A stretch of DNA of 44,416 nucleotides from JBBRWV01 sp038248985 (GTDB lineage Bacteria; Planctomycetota; Phycisphaerae; WQYP01): contig JBBRWV010000010.1 in assembly GCA_038248985.1 (NCBI GenBank), forward strand, positions 1 to 44,416. Reading direction: 5' to 3'. The notes below the pieces were generated by a model that was not told where the DNA came from, searched no databases, and saw only the letters and a list, made by a program, of their open reading frames with translations. Within the stretch, counting starts at the first letter, position 1. Every line of letters begins with the position of its first letter. Below are positions 10,479-18,162 of the stretch, one piece after another. Both the position numbers and the translations under genes were made by a program.

Positions 10479-11383
10479 GGCGAACTCTCCCGCACGAGCG
10501 CGAGGACACTCGCAGCATCAAGCCCACACTCGAGTCGATGGAACTTCTGAGACCCCGCAAGCCGGCTGGGGTAACCCATCGCCGTCCGATGTGAAAATCG
10601 CCGAACGTGAATGCCGCGCAACAATAGCTCACGCGCCAGCATCTCGCCGGTGCTTCCACGTGCGACATGCTCTTCCACGACAATCACATGCTCCGCCTGG
10701 GCCGCTTGCCGAAGAAATTCCTCAGGCACCTCATGCGATGGTAACTCGCTCAACACCCAGAGATTCGGGCAGTTCTCCACGTCGCGAATCGCCGCCCAGA
10801 TTCCCCCCACCATCGGCCCCACCACAAGCAAAACCACGGATCCTCGTCCCTTCACGAGTTGACGCCACGCCCCGTAGGCCGGCAGCGTCATGTCTGATGT
10901 CTGCTCAGAAAGTCCCAAGCGCAAATACGCCGGCGAATCCTGTCGAAAAATGCGCGCGACCATCTCCGGAACATCGCCGTCAAATGCCGGAATGTAGCAG
11001 CGGATATTCTGCAGACACGTAAGCAGGCCGTAATCCTCGATCGCATGGTGCGTCCCGCCCTGCACCCCATAACCATAACCCCCGCCGTTGCCGACGAGCG
11101 TCACGGGCAGATTGTGCAAGCACACATCATTTCGAATCTGTTCCAGTGGTCGCGCGTAAACAAAAGGCGCGATGCTGTACACCCATGGTCGCAGACCCAC
11201 GCGCGCCATCCCGGCCGCTACAGAAACCATGTTCTGCTCGGCAACGCCCGCGTTGATAAACCGCTCACCCAGCGAAGTTCGAAGGTCCTCCAGTGCCATG
11301 AATCCCAGGTCACCCGTCAGAAATGCAAACTCCGGACGGCTCTGCTGATTCACCATTGCGCTGCAAAATACTTTTCGCATCAC
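10475..11383 (-). CDS. transketolase-like, C-terminal (pyrimidine-binding) subunit
   Basis: A 302-residue protein matching the central and C-terminal domains of transketolase. The catalytic glutamate lies in INAGVAEQNMVSVAAG, and NGGGYGYGVQGGTHHAIED is the conserved substrate-loop region. It complements the N-terminal subunit directly upstream, which ends 1 bp before this start, so the two form one thiamine-diphosphate enzyme split in two. In a polysaccharide operon a two-carbon ketol transfer could build a branched or lengthened sugar. That role is inferred from position; a central-metabolism role is less likely in this context. Confidence 0.9.
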   Translation of the reverse strand: MMRKVFCSAMVNQQSRPEFAFLTGDLGFMALEDLRTSLGERFINAGVAEQNMVSVAAGMARVGLRPWVYSIAPFVYARPLEQIRNDVCLHNLPVTLVGNGGGYGYGVQGGTHHAIEDYGLLTCLQNIRCYIPAFDGDVPEMVARIFRQDSPAYLRLGLSEQTSDMTLPAYGAWRQLVKGRGSVVLLVVGPMVGGIWAAIRDVENCPNLWVLSELPSHEVPEEFLRQAAQAEHVIVVEEHVARGSTGEMLARELLLRGIHVRRFSHRTAMGYPSRLAGSQKFHRLECGLDAASVLALVRESSP

Positions 11384-12157
11384 CTACACCAACTCGCTCA
11401 ATGCCTGTTGGTACTGTTCCGTGTTCATGGGCAGGTAATGCCATTGCCAATGATTCTGCATGAAGGATACGGCGTTTCCCTTCACCGTTCGCGCCACCAC
11501 GGCTAACGGCCCCATTTTCCGGCTCATCAACGCCGAAGTCACCGCGGCGTGATCATGTCCATCGACGTCCTCAGCCGGAACCCGAAAACTACGAAACTTC
11601 TCCGCCAAGGGCTCAAGGTCTGCAATTTCCACGGTTTTCCCAAACCCCTGCATGCCATTGGCGTCCACGATGATCGTGACATTCAACTGGTGCTGCGCAG
11701 TAAAAATGAGCGATTCCCAGGAGGAGCCTTCATCCCACTCGCCATCAGACGTGAGGCAGAAAACGCGCCCGGCTTCCCTTCGTAAACGCTTTCCCAACGA
11801 AATCCCCGCGGCCAGGCCCACACCGTGACCGAGACTTCCTGTGGCAAAAACAACGCCGGGCACCCCGTGGGACGGCGGGTGGACGCTGAGGCGTGTGCCA
11901 TCCTTATGGTAAGTCAGAAGATCCTCTTCCGTCAGTTCCCCACGCGACCAAAGCGTGATATAAAGCGCCCCCGCCGAATGCCCCTTCGAGAGAATGAAGA
12001 TGTCGTCGGTCTGCATCACGTTGTGGTAGATGCAAAGCATTGCGTCGAGACAGGAAAGATTGCCACCGATATGGCCGATGCCCGCTTCAAAATGTAGCCG
12101 CAACAAACGACGTGTGGCGACCTTGAGGACTGTCTGTGACATCAGGCTCTGATTCAT
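11384..12157 (-). CDS. transketolase-like, N-terminal (pyrophosphate-binding) subunit
   Basis: A 257-residue protein with the N-terminal transketolase domain: EAGIGHIGGNLSCLDA, LSKGHSAGALY, GSLGHGVGLAAGISLG, and the thiamine-diphosphate/metal motif SDGEWDEGSSWE followed by DANGMQG. The chosen ATG at 12157 leaves about 28 residues before GHIGG, the usual spacing, with GAGG 12 nt upstream; the open frame continues to 12490, but that part has no transketolase character and would run across the start region of the divergent gene. It is the first gene of the tight minus-strand operon that continues with the C-terminal subunit. Confidence 0.9.
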   Translation of the reverse strand: MNQSLMSQTVLKVATRRLLRLHFEAGIGHIGGNLSCLDAMLCIYHNVMQTDDIFILSKGHSAGALYITLWSRGELTEEDLLTYHKDGTRLSVHPPSHGVPGVVFATGSLGHGVGLAAGISLGKRLRREAGRVFCLTSDGEWDEGSSWESLIFTAQHQLNVTIIVDANGMQGFGKTVEIADLEPLAEKFRSFRVPAEDVDGHDHAAVTSALMSRKMGPLAVVARTVKGNAVSFMQNHWQWHYLPMNTEQYQQALSELV

Positions 12158-12305
12158 ATAGAAGGCTATCCTCAAAACATAGCTACAATGTTCGTCAATC
12201 CCATCCACTTTTGCAATGAGCGCGGCGTGACGGATCGACATCGCCTCCCGGTTGCGGTTCCATATTCGTTGTGCCTGGACCATCACAGGAGTATCCTCAA
12301 ACCTC

Positions 12306-14462
12306 ATGGCTAAATGGCTTGTTTTCAACATCCCGCTACTCGTGATTACCCTGCTATGCCTTCGGTGGGTATTGCGCCGTCGCACCCCGCGATGGGTTAT
12401 GTTCCTTGGCGCTGCCCTCCATCCGGGGCAACTGCCGCTCTTTAATTCTCCCCGGCCTAGTTCTCTTGGCCGAATTGCATTTCCGATCACCGCCTTTCTT
12501 CTGCTGACCGGACTTCTTGGCTTTATCGAAGTCCGAGAGCCCTACTTTTTCTCGCAAGATGACAACCGCAGCGCCGTGCTGCCCAACATGGTGCCCGGTT
12601 GTCACAGTTTCTGGTCGGGCCAAATGCCGCAGTACAACCCGTACCTCGGCTTCGGCGCACCGATGATGAATCGCGGCCTGGAGTCCTACACGTATCCGCC
12701 GACGCACATTTCCTACCTGTTCGCCCGCTTCGTGCTCAATAACGAATACGCCATGCTCGAGGTGTGGGCGTTTTTGCATATTCTCGGCGGTTTCTGGGCC
12801 ACGTATTTTCTGGGCCGATACCTGGGCATGCGGCCGTGGATCGCCACCTCCATCGCGCTGGCTTTTGTGTTGTCCGGACAGGCCCTGATCATGGGCCGCT
12901 CGTGGCTGAATTTCACGCCTCCGCTCGTCTGGCAACCGCTCATGTTCCTCTCGTTCGCCCACTTCATCCGCGGAAAAGTCGGATTCAAATGGGCCTTCGG
13001 CATGGCCCTTTCCTTCGGCATGTTTTTTCACGTGGGATTTCCGCAGCTCGTCATTCTTACACTGCTCCCTATCCTAATTGCCCTGGCCGTGCTCCTGGCG
13101 CTCAGGTTCGTCCCTTGGCGGCGGCTCTATTGGATGGTGCCTGCCGCTCTCTTCGCCGCTGCCTTATGTATCCCGTTGTTTCTGCAGCAATGGTGCCTCG
13201 CATCCGAACTCCCCCAAGACAGCTACGGCATCGGCATTGGCTACGGATTCCTCAACATGCTGGTGCCCGTTCCGCTGGTCAACGAACCCATTTCCATCAA
13301 CTTCCTCGCGCAAAAACCCTACGCCGGCCAGTTCTATTACTTCGGCACACTCTTCGCCGTCCTCGCGGCTCTGGCCATCTTCGCGGCAATCGTCGCTCGC
13401 GTCCCGCGACTCATGTGGCTTAAGCACTTCTGGATCATACCCCTGCTCGTGATGGCCGATTTCTGTATGGGCGAAAACGGCCTGACCTATCCACTTCTCA
13501 ATCGCATGGGCCATGCAAACCTTTGGCACTACCCCTGGCGCGCAATTCCCGTCGTCGTGCTCCTGGCTGTGATCGTCGGCGGCCTCATGCTCGAAGGACT
13601 CATCCGGGAAAAACTCATCGCTCGCCCCGTGCAGATCGGCGTGGGCGTTCTCGCCAATCTGCTGCTGCTCTACCACGCCACGCTCCCGCTTCCTTCCTTC
13701 TTCGATTTCGGATTCAAACCCTATCCGCCACTTCCGCCCGAACTCCGCAACCTCGTGCTGAATCCCGATGGCTCTCCCAATGGCCGCGTCTGGCCCGTCC
13801 ATCCGTTCCGCTCGACCGATCCCGACTACATTTTCTCCCTCGGCCTGAACTTTCCCACCCTCTACGGCGTCGCATCCGGAAAAATCTACGATCCAATTGT
13901 TGAGCGGTCATACGACTACCGCAGCGCCATCAGCCAGATCCGTCGCGAACCATTGGAAGCGTATCGCGCCTTTGGCATCCGGTGGGTCATCGTCAGCAAA
14001 ACCAACCCCTCACTGTTCACCGACGGCGTCGCCAAGGGCGTGGATGTGTCCTTTCTGGTCAAACGCCTCGATCACCCCTCCTTTGATGTTTACGAAGTGC
14101 CTGATCCCTCCCCGTTCGCTTTCTTCCCCGCCCAAGCCGATGCGAAACTGGAATGCAGTTTCGACCACGGCGGCGCGCACATCGTCCTGCCCGCCTCCGA
14201 CAAACCGCGCGTGCTGATCGCGAACATCCTCTCCATTCCCGACCTGCAAGCCTACGCCGACGCCCAGCCGATCGACATCACTGACGAGGCGTGGAACCGC
14301 GTAAAAGTCACTGTGCCCCCCGGTGCAACCAAGGTCGCTATCCTGTATCAGCCGCCGTGGATGCGCGGCGTCGCCATGGGCGGCGTCTTGCTGGTGGCGG
14401 GCATCTATTCCGGTCTTCGTTTGAGCCGGAAAGAACGCACGCGGCCCGCTTCCCGCGCATAA
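12306..14462 (+). CDS. large YfhO-like/GT-C polytopic membrane protein
   Basis: A 718-residue protein: about twelve hydrophobic segments to residue 450, then a soluble part of about 220 residues and a final hydrophobic stretch near the C-terminus. PQYNPYLGFGAPMMNRGLES after the second membrane segment and YPPTHISYLF resemble the first periplasmic loop of YfhO-family proteins, which have been linked to glycosylation of cell-wall polymers. ATG 12306 was preferred over an in-frame TTG at 12252 because an AGGAGT ribosome site lies about 13 nt upstream and the TTG leader is polar and unlike the family. It diverges from the transketolase operon. The + strand is unskewed here (20 C, 21 G at 13081-13140). 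Confidence 0.75.
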   Translation: MAKWLVFNIPLLVITLLCLRWVLRRRTPRWVMFLGAALHPGQLPLFNSPRPSSLGRIAFPITAFLLLTGLLGFIEVREPYFFSQDDNRSAVLPNMVPGCHSFWSGQMPQYNPYLGFGAPMMNRGLESYTYPPTHISYLFARFVLNNEYAMLEVWAFLHILGGFWATYFLGRYLGMRPWIATSIALAFVLSGQALIMGRSWLNFTPPLVWQPLMFLSFAHFIRGKVGFKWAFGMALSFGMFFHVGFPQLVILTLLPILIALAVLLALRFVPWRRLYWMVPAALFAAALCIPLFLQQWCLASELPQDSYGIGIGYGFLNMLVPVPLVNEPISINFLAQKPYAGQFYYFGTLFAVLAALAIFAAIVARVPRLMWLKHFWIIPLLVMADFCMGENGLTYPLLNRMGHANLWHYPWRAIPVVVLLAVIVGGLMLEGLIREKLIARPVQIGVGVLANLLLLYHATLPLPSFFDFGFKPYPPLPPELRNLVLNPDGSPNGRVWPVHPFRSTDPDYIFSLGLNFPTLYGVASGKIYDPIVERSYDYRSAISQIRREPLEAYRAFGIRWVIVSKTNPSLFTDGVAKGVDVSFLVKRLDHPSFDVYEVPDPSPFAFFPAQADAKLECSFDHGGAHIVLPASDKPRVLIANILSIPDLQAYADAQPIDITDEAWNRVKVTVPPGATKVAILYQPPWMRGVAMGGVLLVAGIYSGLRLSRKERTRPASRA

Positions 14463-14577
14463 ATAACAGCACCGGGAATGGCAAACATCTCGCAAGCCCC
14501 ACAGCACGTGCACCCGTTCCCGAAACGTACTTCTTTGCCGTAGGATAAGTGCATTGTCCCTTTCTCCGGAGGTTCAC

Positions 14578-15162
14578 ATGCGTATCGCCGCTCGTTTTGT
14601 CGCCATGTCCCTGCTGGCGTCCTGCTCGTTCGCGTTCGGCCAGGCCGAAACCCAACCCATCCGCAGCTTCGTCGACCCGCCCGCGAAGATCGCCACCGCC
14701 CAGGAAATTGCGGACATGTACGCGGCCAAGGAATACAGGATTAGCGTGCAGCAAATCTCGCGCGTGTTCCTGCTCTCCGGCGCTGCCGCCAAACCCTTTG
14801 ATCGCTACTCGCTACTGATGCTCAAGGGCCAGGGCCGGATGCAACTCAAAGATCCCCCCTCCGCCCGCTGGGCCTGCGAAGACGCCCTGAAAGTCGCCCC
14901 CAGTGCCTCCACCGCAGCCGTCGCTCGCGCCCGCTCAGCACTCATCCAAGCGTCCATCGGCAACGTCTACCGCTCACGCACCAACATCCGCGCCGAGTCC
15001 ATCTCCATCGTCGAGCCCGACTCCTTCCAGAAAGCCATGCAGTCCTATTTCGATGACGAAATGGCCGCTGCCAACAGTGAAGTCGGCCCAACCTGGACAC
15101 CCCTCATCGAACGTTCCCAAAAGATCCTCCAAAGTGCCCAAATCGTCCTCGACCGCGAGTGA
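14578..15162 (+). CDS. exported protein of unknown function
   Basis: A 194-residue protein starting with a clear signal peptide (MRIAARFVAMSLLASCSFAF, then GQA). The rest is soluble, alanine-rich and probably helical: two to three TPR-like helical stretches (SLLMLKGQGRMQLKDPPSAR, DALKVAPSASTAAVARARSA) suggest a small helical repeat protein, but no family was recognised. GGAGG sits 5 nt before the chosen ATG; an in-frame ATG at 14554 has no such site and would bury the signal peptide. It lies between the cassette and fcl, and C begins to exceed G again here. Confidence 0.75.
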   Translation: MRIAARFVAMSLLASCSFAFGQAETQPIRSFVDPPAKIATAQEIADMYAAKEYRISVQQISRVFLLSGAAAKPFDRYSLLMLKGQGRMQLKDPPSARWACEDALKVAPSASTAAVARARSALIQASIGNVYRSRTNIRAESISIVEPDSFQKAMQSYFDDEMAAANSEVGPTWTPLIERSQKILQSAQIVLDRE

Positions 15163-15168
15163 AATCTA

Positions 15169-15177
15169 GCCGATAAA
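15169..15177 (+). promoter_or_regulatory. GCCGATAAA motif upstream of fcl
   Basis: Preceded by CTA, as at the WbuB-like gene (CTAGCCGATAA in both). GATAAA would be a -10 giving a leader of about 20 nt that contains the GAAGGA ribosome site of fcl. No -35 identified. Confidence 0.35.
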
Positions 15178-15203
15178 ACAAGGGATTATAGAAGGAACCC
15201 ACT

Positions 15204-16130
15204 ATGCGCTACCTCATCACCGGCGGGGCCGGATTCCTCGGCTCATTCGTCGTCGATAAACTCCGCGCCCGCGGCATCCCCGCGTCCGACATCTTCATCC
15301 CCCGCTCCAAAGACTATGACCTCACCAACCAATCCGCCGTCGAAAAACTCTACCTCGACGCCCGCCCCGACATCGTCATACACCTCGCCGCACAAGTCGG
15401 CGGCATCGGCGCCAATCGCCTTAACCCCGGCCGCTACTTCTACGCCAATATGGCCATGGGCCTTCACCTCCTCGAACAGGCCCGCATCCACCACATCCAA
15501 AAATTCGTCCAGATCGGCACCATCTGCGCCTACCCCAACCTCACCCCCGTCCCCTTCAAAGAATCCGACCTCTGGAACGGCTTCCCCGAAATCACCAACG
15601 CCCCCAACGGCATTGCCAAAAAAGCCCTCCTCGTCATGTGCCAGGCCTACCGCCAACAATACAACCTCAACGCCATCTACCTCCTCCCCGTCAACCTCTT
15701 CGGCCCGCGTGACAACTTCGATCTCGAATCCTCCCACGTCATTCCCGCCCTTATCCGCAAATCCATCGAAGCCCGCAACGCCCACGACGATCACATCTCC
15801 GCCTGGGGCACCGGCTCGGCCTCCCGCGAATTCTTCTACGTCGAAGACGCCGCCGAAGCCATACTCCTCGCCACCGAAAAATACAACGAACCCGCCCCCA
15901 TCAACCTCGGCATGGGCCGCGAAATCTCCATCAAGGCCCTCACCGAACTCGTCGCCAAGCTCACCGGCTTCACCGGCAAAATAGTCTGGGACCCCACCAA
16001 GCCCGACGGCCAACCCCGCCGCTGCCTCGACACCACCCAGGCCCGCGAAAAATTCGGCTTCCAGGCTCGCACCACCCTCGAAGAAGGCCTCCAAAAAACC
16101 ATCGCCTGGTACGAGCAGAACCGCAACTGA
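15204..16130 (+). CDS. fcl: GDP-L-fucose synthase-like epimerase/reductase with Asn at the catalytic Tyr
   Basis: A 308-residue extended SDR protein. Family members epimerise and reduce GDP-4-keto-6-deoxymannose to GDP-L-fucose. Family features: GGAGFLGS nucleotide loop, AAQVGGIGANR, IGTICAYPNLTPVPFKESDL, LLPVNLFGPRDNFDLESSHV, and GTGSASREFFYVEDAAEA. The catalytic motif normally reads NAPYG-x-AKK; here it is NAPNGIAKK, so Tyr is replaced by Asn135 while Lys139 is kept (codon AAC at 15606-15608). A single T-to-A change would explain it. This is either an inactive or altered enzyme, or a sequence error. GAAGGA lies 8-9 nt before the ATG. It pairs in function with gmd at the start of the window. 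Confidence 0.9.
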   Translation: MRYLITGGAGFLGSFVVDKLRARGIPASDIFIPRSKDYDLTNQSAVEKLYLDARPDIVIHLAAQVGGIGANRLNPGRYFYANMAMGLHLLEQARIHHIQKFVQIGTICAYPNLTPVPFKESDLWNGFPEITNAPNGIAKKALLVMCQAYRQQYNLNAIYLLPVNLFGPRDNFDLESSHVIPALIRKSIEARNAHDDHISAWGTGSASREFFYVEDAAEAILLATEKYNEPAPINLGMGREISIKALTELVAKLTGFTGKIVWDPTKPDGQPRRCLDTTQAREKFGFQARTTLEEGLQKTIAWYEQNRN

Positions 16131-16237
16131 TCGCCAATTGTCGGTCGATAGCCTCTCATTTCGGCCACAATACCAGTTGAGGTGAAACCATATCCGCGAT
16201 TCAAACTCTGCCCATCATCAACAGTGATCCCGAAATC

Positions 16238-16420
16238 ATGAGCGGCGAACCCGTCTTTGTGGGCACCCGCGTACCCATCCAGATTTTCTGGGATTACCTC
16301 GAAGGCGGCTCTTCCCTCGACGAATTCCTCGCACAATACCCCACTGTCGAACGTGCTCAATGCACCGGTCTCGTCGCACTCGCATGCAAAAAGGTCATGA
16401 CCGAGGCGCGTGCTCCTTGA
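16238..16420 (+). CDS. DUF433 protein, probable antitoxin
   Basis: Sixty residues from the only canonical in-frame start. GEPVFVGTRVPIQIFWDYLE and DEFLAQYPTVERAQ are typical of DUF433, a small helix-turn-helix family often paired with DUF5615 or PIN-like toxins. The conserved part (INSDPEIMSGEPVF) begins before this ATG, and the frame is open back to a stop at 16178, but no ATG, GTG or TTG lies in between. A GAGGTGA ribosome-like site at 16179 precedes an ATA at 16190, so a rare start is possible. Its end overlaps the DUF5615 gene by 11 bp. Confidence 0.8.
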   Translation: MSGEPVFVGTRVPIQIFWDYLEGGSSLDEFLAQYPTVERAQCTGLVALACKKVMTEARAP

Positions 16421-16922
16421 TGAAAACATGCCGCAGGCATTTCGTTTTGAACCGCCTGAGTGCGAAGTAGCCACCGCTGGGTTCCTGGGTTTCTCGGGGA
16501 TGACTAACGGCGAACTGATCGATGCATTGGTGCTGCACAAAATCGATGTGCTTATCACGCTCGACCAAAATATCGAATATCAGAACAAACTCTCTGCCCG
16601 CGGAATCAGCCTGATCGTGCTCCTCGGCAAGAGTAACAGAATTCACGACTTGCAGAAACACGCTCCGGCAGTACGCGCGGCGCTGCGTTTTATTCAACCC
16701 GGGCAAATCGTCCACGTGCCCCATCCAGAACCCTGGGTTTACGATCCCCTCCTCCTCAACCCCCTCTCCCCCAGCCCCTCCACCAACTTCCCAAATTCCT
16801 CCCGCCCCATCTGCTCCCCCATCATCTTCTTGTATTTCGCGCACGCCGCCGCCACCGCGCTCGACCGCACCAATCCCTCCACCTTCTCCGCCACGCGCTC
16901 CGCTGTAAACTTCTTCGGATAA
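16410..16922 (+). CDS. DUF5615 PIN-like protein, probable toxin
   Basis: Starts at GTG with the family's (V)LLDENMP motif; LDENM carries the first acidic residues of a PIN-like nuclease fold, and DVLITLDQNIEYQNKL the later acidic motif. Family members are usually about 110-120 residues, which would end near HVPHPEPWV (about residue 109); this frame runs on to 170 residues through low-complexity sequence that is antisense to the glycosyltransferase gene. The stop may have been lost when neighbouring DNA was joined. C does not exceed G here (15 C, 20 G at 16441-16500), unlike the flanking genes, which suggests recent acquisition with the DUF433 partner. Confidence 0.8.
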   Translation: MLLDENMPQAFRFEPPECEVATAGFLGFSGMTNGELIDALVLHKIDVLITLDQNIEYQNKLSARGISLIVLLGKSNRIHDLQKHAPAVRAALRFIQPGQIVHVPHPEPWVYDPLLLNPLSPSPSTNFPNSSRPICSPIIFLYFAHAAATALDRTNPSTFSATRSAVNFFG

Positions 16923-18019
16923 ACGTAATCCCCCACGCCCATTCGCCGCAACCTCCCCCCGTTGTCAGGTTGATCATGCGCCATCGCCATCAGCAACTGC
17001 GGCACACCCGCCGCCAATCCCTGCGCACACGTCCCCACTCCCCCATGATGCACCACCGCCGCACACCGCGAAAATGTCGCACTAAAAGGCACATACTCAA
17101 ACATCCTGCACCCTCGCGGCACGCGCTTCACTTGTTCCGGATACTGCGTCACCAACAACCCCCGCCGCCCCATTCGTTCACACGCCCCCGCCGCCACCGC
17201 AAAAAACTCCTCCGCATGCAAATTCGCACTCCCCGGCGTAAATAACACTGGCTTCTCCGCTCCACACTCCACAAAAAATTCCTCCAACTCCGCATCCACC
17301 CCGCGCTCGCCCGCCTCGTCATACAACGGAAATCGCGTCGTCACCGCCTGCTCCGGCCAGTCCTTCTGCTTCGCCGCAAACCATTCCGGAAACAACGCCA
17401 GCACCCCATCCGGTGACATCCAATACTCCCGAAAAATCCCCCGCACCGCTTCCCGCAGTCCCAGTTCCTTTCGCACTTCGTTCACTCGCCGCGCCAGTGC
17501 CCGGTCCACCTCCCGATGAATCATCCCAAACAAAATCCGCCGCACCCACCGCGGCATCTTCGGCAGCCACTCCAAACCCGCCGCCATCACCGGGCTGGCC
17601 TCTACGCTCAAAAATGCACTCGGCTGCAAATGCACCGTCACGCACGGTACGCCCCACGCCTCCGAAGCCATCCGCCCCGCCAACGCAATCCCTCCCGCAA
17701 TCAACACCGTTTCCCCCGGCCCCGCATCAATCTCCGCCTTGATCGCCGGCAACATCTCGCGCGCCCAATGCGGAAATCGCTCCGCCAAAATCTGAAACCC
17801 CTTCTTCGGATGCCACAAATCCGGATTCTTCACCACCTTCTCCTGCTCTTCCCGCGTCCCCACCTCAATCGTCCGCAAACCCGCACGCCGCGGTATCTCC
17901 GCCACCATCGCCTGCGCCACCATGCACACCTCATGCCCCCGCCCCGCCAGCACCTTCGCCACCCACACCAGCGGATGCACATCCCCCGCACTCCCCAACG
18001 GCAACAACACAAACTTCAT
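16739..18019 (-). CDS. GT1 (MGT/UGT-type) glycosyltransferase
   Basis: A 426-residue GT-B enzyme. N-terminal LLPLGSAGDVHPLVWVAKVL and C-terminal VHHGGVGTCAQGLAAGVPQL with MAHDQPDNGGRL are the signatures of the MGT/sterol/macrolide glucosyltransferase group, which uses UDP- or dTDP-sugars on lipid or small-molecule acceptors. ATG 18019 was chosen because it directly precedes the conserved start and has GGAG 9 nt upstream; the frame is open 29 codons further up without homology. The 3' end is overlapped for 184 bp by the extended tail of the DUF5615 frame. Codons are strongly G-ending. Acceptor unknown; could be a surface glycolipid or carotenoid. Confidence 0.88.
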   Translation of the reverse strand: MKFVLLPLGSAGDVHPLVWVAKVLAGRGHEVCMVAQAMVAEIPRRAGLRTIEVGTREEQEKVVKNPDLWHPKKGFQILAERFPHWAREMLPAIKAEIDAGPGETVLIAGGIALAGRMASEAWGVPCVTVHLQPSAFLSVEASPVMAAGLEWLPKMPRWVRRILFGMIHREVDRALARRVNEVRKELGLREAVRGIFREYWMSPDGVLALFPEWFAAKQKDWPEQAVTTRFPLYDEAGERGVDAELEEFFVECGAEKPVLFTPGSANLHAEEFFAVAAGACERMGRRGLLVTQYPEQVKRVPRGCRMFEYVPFSATFSRCAAVVHHGGVGTCAQGLAAGVPQLLMAMAHDQPDNGGRLRRMGVGDYVYPKKFTAERVAEKVEGLVRSSAVAAACAKYKKMMGEQMGREEFGKLVEGLGERGLRRRGS

Positions 18020-18148
18020 ACGCCAATTCTCCAATGCGATACCCTTACCCACCCTCGTCCCTCCATATCTTACTCCCATTCCGCAAAACCTCCCCCGCTC
18101 ATTCAACTACTTCGCCAATTAACTGCTTAACCCACACCGCACCTAGCC

Positions 18149-18154
18149 GATAAT
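18149..18154 (+). promoter_or_regulatory. -10 element GATAAT of the WbuB-like gene, leaderless arrangement
   Basis: GATAAT, inside CTAGCCGATAATCC, ends 8 nt before the ATG at 18163, so transcription would start at or next to the start codon. No Shine-Dalgarno site is present. The -35 is weak (CTTAAC, 17-bp spacing). Confidence 0.45.
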
Positions 18155-18162
18155 CCTCACAC

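Noticed and set aside
12158..12490. Upstream extension of the transketolase N frame by 111 codons
   Set aside because: No transketolase similarity, and it overlaps the start region of the divergent membrane-protein gene.
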